Source: DASZBX01 sp035943635
Lineage (GTDB): Bacteria > Actinomycetota > Actinomycetes > Streptomycetales > Catenulisporaceae
Assembly (NCBI GenBank): GCA_035943635.1
Contig: DASZBX010000089.1
Coordinates: 80,729 to 144,728 of the forward strand
Length of the DNA stretch: 64,000 bases
Reading direction: 5' to 3'
The number at the start of each line of letters is the position of its first letter. The stretch's first letter is position 1. The notes below the pieces were generated by a model, which was not told where the DNA came from, searched no databases, and saw nothing but the letters and a program-made list of their open reading frames with translations. Shown here one piece after another: positions 59,311-64,000 of the stretch. A program made the position numbers and the translations under genes.

Positions 59311-60527
59311 GCGATGAGCGAATGCGCGGGCGCGTCCGAGCCGGTCCGGGCTCCGTCCCAGGACGGTTCGGCCGCCGCCTCCGTCTCTGGACGCCCGCCG
59401 CGCAACGCCCGGCGCGCGGCCGGCGACGCCAATTCCGGCTGTGCGCGCACGAATTGCGGGTGCAGGCCGGCCCGTATCGCGGTCGGCGCCCGGCCCGGGC
59501 CGCTGCCGCGCTCGATCGCCCGGCACGCCGTCTCGAACCGCCGGAGCAGGTCCGCCTCCCACTGCACCCAGGTCCCGAAGCCCGCCGGCGGCAACTGCCC
59601 CAGCCGGGCCATCTGCGGCCACAGCGAGAGCAGCAGCATCGCCGCCCGCGCGGTCGTGATCCCGGGGTTCTGCCGGGCCGCCCGCGGCGCCGGCTGGTGC
59701 TCGACGCCCTGCTTGACCCTGCCGGCCCGCGCACCCGTGTCAGCCCGCCCGACCTTGCCGGTCCACTCAGCCCGGTCAGCCCGCTCAGTCAGACGAGTCC
59801 GCTCAGCCTGCTCCAACGCCAACCGGCCGACTTCGAGCCCGTCGGTCAGCTGCCCGACCATGCGATGGATCCACTGCTCCTCGCGCACCCGCGAGACCTC
59901 CGGGTCCGCGTCCGCGAACTCCTCGGCCCACCGCCCGATCACCCGCTCCGCGGTATGGCACGCGATCCCGGTCTCGGCCAGCCCCACCTGCACCAGTTCC
60001 TCGTCCAGGACCTGGACATATTCCTCGCGCCCGGGCTTGTCTCCGTGGCTGTCCCGGTACTCGAGGTACCGGATCTTCGCCTCCTCGTGCAGGAGCCAGG
60101 CCGCGTCGTACCCCACGGGCGTGTCCAGCCTGGCCTCGGCCAACGCCTGGGCCCGGACCGCGCTCAACGCCCGCGGCGCGAACTCCGGCCACGGTAGCCC
60201 ACGTGCGACATCGGCGAGCCGGTGCACGCAATCGCGAGCCGACTCGCTCTGCACCCGACGCCCGTCCCGCGGCCCGAGCCGGCCGAAACCCGCGGTGATC
60301 CGCTGCACCGCCTCCCAACTCGCCTCACAGATCAGCCACCCCATCAGCGGCAGCAGCGCGTCCAACGGCGCGGACGGCGGCTGCCCGGGCCCGGCGGCCA
60401 CGATCGCCCGGTAACCGGCCACGTCGGACTCGATCAACTCGACCAGCGCACCGTCCGTCCGCGACATCGCCCCGCTCCGGAAGCCCGCAGCCAACCTACG
60501 CAGCTCATCTGCACTCAGCAGCATCAT
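59307..60527 (-). CDS. Uncharacterised helical protein, first gene of the caspase locus
   Basis: This 406-residue protein is not recognised. It is largely alpha-helical (LLSADELRRLAAGFRSGAMS, EEAKIRYLEYRDSHGDKPGR, EYVQVLDEELVQVGLAETGI) with a charged, less ordered section around residues 250-290. No catalytic motif, signal peptide or membrane segment was found. The start is ATG 60527 with AAGGAG eight bases upstream. It begins the same-strand run that leads to the regulator and the caspase. Confidence 0.7.
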   Translation of the reverse strand: MMLLSADELRRLAAGFRSGAMSRTDGALVELIESDVAGYRAIVAAGPGQPPSAPLDALLPLMGWLICEASWEAVQRITAGFGRLGPRDGRRVQSESARDCVHRLADVARGLPWPEFAPRALSAVRAQALAEARLDTPVGYDAAWLLHEEAKIRYLEYRDSHGDKPGREEYVQVLDEELVQVGLAETGIACHTAERVIGRWAEEFADADPEVSRVREEQWIHRMVGQLTDGLEVGRLALEQAERTRLTERADRAEWTGKVGRADTGARAGRVKQGVEHQPAPRAARQNPGITTARAAMLLLSLWPQMARLGQLPPAGFGTWVQWEADLLRRFETACRAIERGSGPGRAPTAIRAGLHPQFVRAQPELASPAARRALRGGRPETEAAAEPSWDGARTGSDAPAHSLIA

Positions 60528-60854
60528 GGCAACACTCCTTAGTTGCTGATGGTCTGCCAGTTACTGACGGACGAGTTCGCCGCCGCCCATGCCCTCGCTC
60601 TCACCCCGTCCCGGATAACCCTTTGCCACGCCGACGGGCGCCTCGGTACCGTTGTCCACACGAGCCCGGCACGAGTCCGCGGCCGATTCTGAGCAGGAGA
60701 CACGTCGTGAACACCCAGACCCGCGAGTATCGACGGCCGGTGCGACGCACCACGGCCCGCCGATCCGCCGCGGCGTCCCGACGCGTCTGATCCGGCTTCC
60801 CCGTTTCACCCCCGCACGCGATGTAGTGCGGTCGTCTTCCCCTTCTTACCTTCG
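60528..60854. other. Intergenic region before tRNA-Arg
   Basis: These 327 bases separate the caspase locus from tRNA-Arg. They probably hold the minus-strand promoter of the locus. The one coding signal is the small Arg-rich frame at 60707-60790. Confidence 0.4.
60707..60790 (+). CDS. Arg-rich 27-residue mini-ORF upstream of tRNA-Arg
   Basis: GTG 60707 follows GCAGGAGA with ideal spacing and opens a 27-codon frame containing nine Arg codons of CGC, CGA and CGG type (VNTQTREYRRPVRRTTARRS and a 7-residue tail). It ends 64 bp before the tRNA-Arg(ACG) gene, whose product reads several of these codons. It could be a leader peptide, a small basic protein or chance. It is far below usual gene-calling length. 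Confidence 0.4.
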   Translation: MNTQTREYRRPVRRTTARRSAAASRRV

Positions 60855-60926
60855 GCCCTTGTAGCTCAGTGGACAGAGCACCGGTCTACGAAACCGGTTG
60901 CGGTGGTTCGACTCCACCCAAGGGCA
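60855..60926 (+). tRNA. tRNA-Arg (anticodon ACG)
   Basis: The cloverleaf is complete: acceptor GCCCTTG with CAAGGGC, D stem GCTC/GAGC, anticodon stem CCGGT/ACCGG with loop CTACGAA (anticodon ACG), T stem GGTGG/CCACC with TTCGACT loop, and discriminator A. CCA is not encoded. The ACG anticodon, read as ICG after editing, decodes CGU, CGC and CGA. A tRNA 3' end is a common integration site, but no integrase was seen nearby. Confidence 0.97.
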
Positions 60927-61014
60927 CGGCAGCGTACGTAAATCGGCCACGGCGCGCGTCCCCCGCTGGACGCGCGCCTCGCACCTGCCATCGTGCACTG
61001 ATTCCCACCGTCGA

Positions 61015-62313
61015 TCACAGTGCCTGCGACGGGCTCATCTCCTGCCGGCTCGGCTGCTGCTGGATGTTGGTCGCCGGGGTGGTGTAGTCGTACCAGTCCG
61101 TCGGGGCCTTGCCCGGGTCCAGGGTGCGCAGCTTGGCCAGCACCGTCGGGTCCTGGACCTCCATCCAGTCGACCAATTGGCGAAACGAGACCAGGCGTAC
61201 GTCCGAATGGGTGGCGATCTGCCGCAGAGCCTGTTCGACCGCGGTGATGTAGATGCCGCCGTTCCAGGTCTCGAAGTGGTTGCCGATGAAGAACGGGGCC
61301 CGGTTGGTCGTGTACGCCCGCTGGAAGGCGGCCATGTACGACCCGGCGGCCTGCTGCGCCCAGAACGCGCGCTTGGTCGGGTCGGCGTCCACGTTGTCGC
61401 CGCACTGGTTGAACATGATGTTGTAGTCCATCGACAGCACCTCGAACTTGTGCCCGGGGAACGGCATCGACTGGAGCGGGAAGTCCCACAGGCCGCCGCG
61501 TTTGGTCGGCCAGATCTGCAGGCCGCCGGGGGAGCTCGCGTCGTACTTCCAGCCCAGGTCCAGCGCGGTCGGCAGCAGCTGGTCCTGGCCGAGCAGACAG
61601 GGGGTGCGCCCGCCGGCCAGTTCCTTGCCGTAGTCGAACGGCAGCGCGTCCACGTCGGTGAACCCGGTGTTCGTCTTCCAGTTGTGCACGAACCCCACGG
61701 CCTGCTCGATCTCGCTGCGCCACTGGTCCGGGGTCCAGATCCCGACGCCGCGGGAGTCGCAGAAGTGGCCGTTGAAGTGGGTGCCGACCTCGTGCCCCTC
61801 CAGCCAGGCCGCGCCGGTCTGCTGGATCGTGGCCTTGACGTGGTCGTCGTCCAGGTAGCCGATCGCCGACTCGCCCGGCGCCTTGCCCGGGGGCAGATAG
61901 CGCGTGCGCTGGTCCCGCGGCAGGGTGTAGATGCCGGACAGGAAGAAGGTCATCGTGGCCTTCGTCTCCTGGGCCACGGTGCGGAAGTGCGAGAACAGGT
62001 GGTTGTCGTCCTCGCCCGCGCCGTCCCAGGAGAACACCACGAACTGCGGCGGCTGCTCGCCCGGGACCAGCCGCTGCGGGGTGGGCTGGTTCGGCTGGGG
62101 CCCGGTGTCCGAGGTGGACCCGTCGCCGATCAGCCGGCCCTTGACCACCGCGTTCGCGGGCTTGGGCTGCGCGCGCGGCACGACCGTGGCGGAGGTGGTC
62201 CGGGCGGAACGGGAGGAGAACGGGTTCAGGCCGGTCTCCGCGCCGACGGCGACCGCGCCGGCCACCGCGGCCACGCCGCCGGCCAAGACATTTCTACGAG
62301 ACATCGCTGCCAT
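61015..62313 (-). CDS. Tat-exported polysaccharide deacetylase-like protein
   Basis: This 432-residue protein starts with a Tat signal (MSRRNVLAGGVAAVAGAVAV). The catalytic region resembles a NodB/carbohydrate esterase 4 fold: FVVFSWDGAGEDDNHLFSHF carries the putative metal Asp, and EGHEVGTHFNGHFCDS carries the HxxxxH-type His pair. The first motif differs from the usual TFDDG, so the activity is uncertain. Family members remove acetyl groups from cell-wall polymers. The start is ATG 62313 with GGGGAAG; ATG 62304 would shorten it by three residues. Confidence 0.82.
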   Translation of the reverse strand: MAAMSRRNVLAGGVAAVAGAVAVGAETGLNPFSSRSARTTSATVVPRAQPKPANAVVKGRLIGDGSTSDTGPQPNQPTPQRLVPGEQPPQFVVFSWDGAGEDDNHLFSHFRTVAQETKATMTFFLSGIYTLPRDQRTRYLPPGKAPGESAIGYLDDDHVKATIQQTGAAWLEGHEVGTHFNGHFCDSRGVGIWTPDQWRSEIEQAVGFVHNWKTNTGFTDVDALPFDYGKELAGGRTPCLLGQDQLLPTALDLGWKYDASSPGGLQIWPTKRGGLWDFPLQSMPFPGHKFEVLSMDYNIMFNQCGDNVDADPTKRAFWAQQAAGSYMAAFQRAYTTNRAPFFIGNHFETWNGGIYITAVEQALRQIATHSDVRLVSFRQLVDWMEVQDPTVLAKLRTLDPGKAPTDWYDYTTPATNIQQQPSRQEMSPSQAL

Positions 62314-63110
62314 GGAACTTCCCCAGTCGGGTCGGGAGCGGCCGGCGTGCCGAAGCGGGAACACTACCGCGACCGCCGCCGGTCGCATGAGCTTGTCATA
62401 CTTATGCCGATCTACCCAGGGCAACCCGCCGCGCACCTAGAGTCGCCCGTTTGCAGCACCGTTGGGGCGTGGCGGACCCCCAGGGTGGCCCAGTGCGGGT
62501 TTGGGGGAGGCGGTCGCGGAGTGCCGCGCCGTACAGTCGGCCGGCTGCCGATGAGAAGGAACGCCAAGAGCCGCCGGCGCCATGACTGGGGCGGCGGGAT
62601 CAAGGAAGCCGGAACATCGAGCGCGCAGGGTCGGCCTCCCGGGCGTGCGAGGCCGCTGGTGCCAAGATACCTGGTCACGCGCTTGGTGAGCTCGACCACT
62701 TGTTCCTCGGACAGCCCTGTAATAACCGCGGCGCGCACGGCCCCTCCTTGATCCTCTTCTTAGTCAGAGCCGATCTAAGGGCAGGGGCCGTACGCATGTC
62801 CAAAGTTTGGCGATAATTCACAGGCTGTGGATTTCGGGATGACTGGCACCGGATCCTCACAGCCACTTATGAAGTGGGCTCCCGGCCTCTGCACCCAGCA
62901 AGAACCGGGTGACTGCTGCGGCTGCTACATACCTGCGCAGCGGCACGAGATGCTTGGCCCTGTCGTGCAACGGTTTGTGCCGGTCTGACTGCCAGGCGGT
63001 GATCCGCCCGTAGAAGACCACTGCCTCTTCCCCACATCGTGTCGTCGGAAGACAGGGCGGTGCAATCTGTTGGGCCGTTTCGTTTTGAGAGTCGCGGGCA
63101 CCGGATTTCC
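62314..63110. other. Mostly gene-free stretch with a possible transposase fragment
   Basis: About 800 bases are rich in broken frames and of mixed composition. Apart from the fragment at 62595-62738 I see no supported gene. The region looks like a site of past insertions. Confidence 0.45.
62595..62738 (-). pseudogene. Possible 5' fragment of a transposase gene
   Basis: GTG 62738 follows a strong AAGGAGGGG site and encodes VITGLSEEQVVELTKRVTRY then LGTSGLARPGGRPCALDVPA, which recalls the N-terminus of IS5-type actinomycete transposases (helical start, then GRP-x-L). After about 48 codons the sequence turns into Pro/Arg-rich nonsense. No terminal repeats were found. The family call is from memory and weak. 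Confidence 0.35.
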
Positions 63111-63317
63111 ATGAATCGCAGAACACTGGACTCGATTGTACCGATGCTCTACGGAATCCTCTGCATGCTCATGTGGATTTTGGTCAAGGGCCACATCGCG
63201 ACGTGGGTGACTATCGCCGGCGCAATGCTTATGGCGATGTACTATGCCTTCATACGCCGCAATCTCGACCCGGGCCCGGCCCGCGAGGACTCAAGGCGGC
63301 CCCATCGGATCGACTGA
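63111..63317 (+). CDS. Small two-helix membrane protein
   Basis: This 68-residue frame encodes two hydrophobic helices (IVPMLYGILCMLMWILVKG and ATWVTIAGAMLMAMYYAFI) and a charged C-terminus (RRNLDPGPAREDSRR). The ribosome site is weak and the function unknown. The membrane character supports a real protein, but its position amid decayed mobile DNA makes this uncertain. Confidence 0.5.
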   Translation: MNRRTLDSIVPMLYGILCMLMWILVKGHIATWVTIAGAMLMAMYYAFIRRNLDPGPAREDSRRPHRID

Positions 63318-63344
63318 CCTCGCTTGGTAACGCTGGTGGACCGG

Positions 63345-63819
63345 CGTCACCTCGTGCGGCTGGGACGATGCGAAGGACGACCGGAGGCGCGGCTCGTACG
63401 AGCACACCTCGTTCACGTTCCTCGGGTTCACGTTCCGGGCGCGCGGGGTGCGCACCAGGGCCGGGGAGATGAGACTCGGCTTCAACCCGGCGGTCAGCAG
63501 GGACGCTTTGAAGACGATGGGGGCGACGGTGCGAGCCTGGCTGCTCGACCATCGCACCGGGTCTTCCGAACACGACCTCGCACGGATGATCAATCCAGTT
63601 GTGCGAGGGTGGATGCAGTACTACGGGGCGTTCTACCGCTCCGCGCTGTATTGCCTCCTGGCGCGCATCAATGCCTACCTGATGCGGTGGTCGCGCAACA
63701 AGTACAAGCGGCTGCGGAACTGGCAGCAAGCCGGGGCCCAGTGGGAGAGGGCCGTCAAGCTTCGGCCGAGGTTCTTCTCCCACTGGGTCTGGGTGACCTG
63801 GGTTCCGCCAGTCTGGTGA
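63345..63819 (+). pseudogene. C-terminal remnant of a group II intron maturase
   Basis: The frame reads RRRGSYEHTSFTFLGFTFRA (end of the reverse-transcriptase domain), then the maturase-specific region INPVVRGWMQYYGAFYRSAL and RINAYLMRWSRNKYKRLRNW. The catalytic reverse transcriptase YADD region and the whole N-terminal two thirds are missing. An intron domain V-like hairpin follows directly, so this is the 3' part of a group II intron rather than a free-standing gene. Confidence 0.88.
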
Positions 63820-63831
63820 CCAGAACGACAA

Positions 63832-63865
63832 GAGCCGTGTAACGAGAGATTGTTACGCACGGTGT
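63832..63865 (+). ncRNA. Group II intron domain V-like hairpin
   Basis: The hairpin has the catalytic AGC triad (63833-63835), a CCGTG/CACGG lower stem, a two-base CG bulge, a TAAC/GTTA upper stem and a GAGA (GNRA) tetraloop. These are the hallmarks of domain V. It lies 13 nt after the maturase stop, in the usual place. Confidence 0.8.
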
Positions 63866-64000
63866 GCGCCGTGAGGCGCTTTGCTGTATCCCCGGCGCAG
63901 CCGGGAGGGACTCGGAAGGAGGTTCCTGGGTCGCCTGGCCTACCTGGAGGCGAAAGCCGAGAGGGAAAACAGCATGCCAGGAAAGTGGTGGCCGTCTGGA

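Noticed and set aside
60866..61723. Minus-strand frame overlapping tRNA-Arg and the deacetylase gene
   Set aside because: It is an out-of-frame shadow of the deacetylase gene and overlaps the tRNA.
60855..62313. tRNA-Arg as an integration site with an island downstream
   Set aside because: No integrase gene and no repeated tRNA 3' end were found in the window, so an att site cannot be supported.

Overview
The window is high-GC actinobacterial chromosome. Supporting signs are strong GC bias at third codon positions, frequent GTG starts with AGGAGG-like ribosome sites, XRE/DUF5753 + anti-sigma-type ATPase + DUF397 sets, a DUF574-type methyltransferase, an AfsR-like SARP regulator, a fused RNase H/phosphatase, and a class A RNase P RNA. 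A streptomycete-like or Catenulisporales-like host fits best; the genus is inference. There is one tRNA (Arg, ACG), no CRISPR array and no complete insertion sequence. Remnants of a group II intron, and possibly of a transposase, lie at the right edge.

Layout. 1-4.1 kb: XRE regulator, anti-sigma-like ATPase, DUF397 protein, DUF574 methyltransferase with a degenerate SAM loop, luciferase-domain protein. 4.2-8.1 kb: tightly overlapped GT4 glycosyltransferase / methyltransferase / alpha-barrel protein operon behind a MarR gene. 8.2-23.6 kb: mostly housekeeping (Nif3-like protein, zinc-ribbon protein, RNase H-phosphatase, TerD-like protein, YaaA, RNase II-type protein, glycerol kinase, GT87 mannosyltransferase-like protein, D-Ala-D-Ala carboxypeptidase, MscS channel, HdeD-like protein, rnpB). 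23.6-32.5 kb: accessory region with a 5'-truncated secreted-protein gene, a GT2, a regulatory island (tandem-HTH protein, AfsR-like SARP, DUF397, STAND ATPase) and a decayed AbiEii-type toxin locus. 32.5-34.4 kb: one gene fusing a sugar-type ABC ATPase to a SpoIIE phosphatase and an anti-sigma kinase domain. 35.2-42 kb: a catabolic or tailoring module (group D flavin monooxygenase-like, hydroxycinnamoyl-CoA hydratase-lyase-like, SRPBCC, secreted epoxide hydrolase-like, MFS exporter, HxlR regulator). 43.3-50.2 kb: a biosynthetic operon of a KASIII/OleA-like enzyme, GT2, P450, OleC-like ligase and OleD-like reductase, with a second P450 divergent. 50.3-60.5 kb: a same-strand locus with a caspase-like peptidase, an AAA/TPR/LuxR regulator, several uncharacterised proteins and a protein with faint ECF sigma region 2 resemblance. 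60.7-64 kb: an Arg-rich mini-ORF, tRNA-Arg, a Tat-exported polysaccharide deacetylase-like protein, then decayed mobile DNA.

How the parts work together. Three blocks merit most attention. (1) The 10-kb caspase locus, in which the regulator stop and caspase start overlap (ATGA), looks like a regulated conflict or cell-death module. (2) The ABC-SpoIIE-HATPase fusion could couple nucleotide or sugar-transport status to partner-switch signalling. (3) The ole-like operon lacks an obvious OleB decarboxylase, so a beta-lactone or 2-alkyl-3-hydroxy acid derivative is a reasonable predicted product. All functional statements rest on motifs read by eye; no database search was run.
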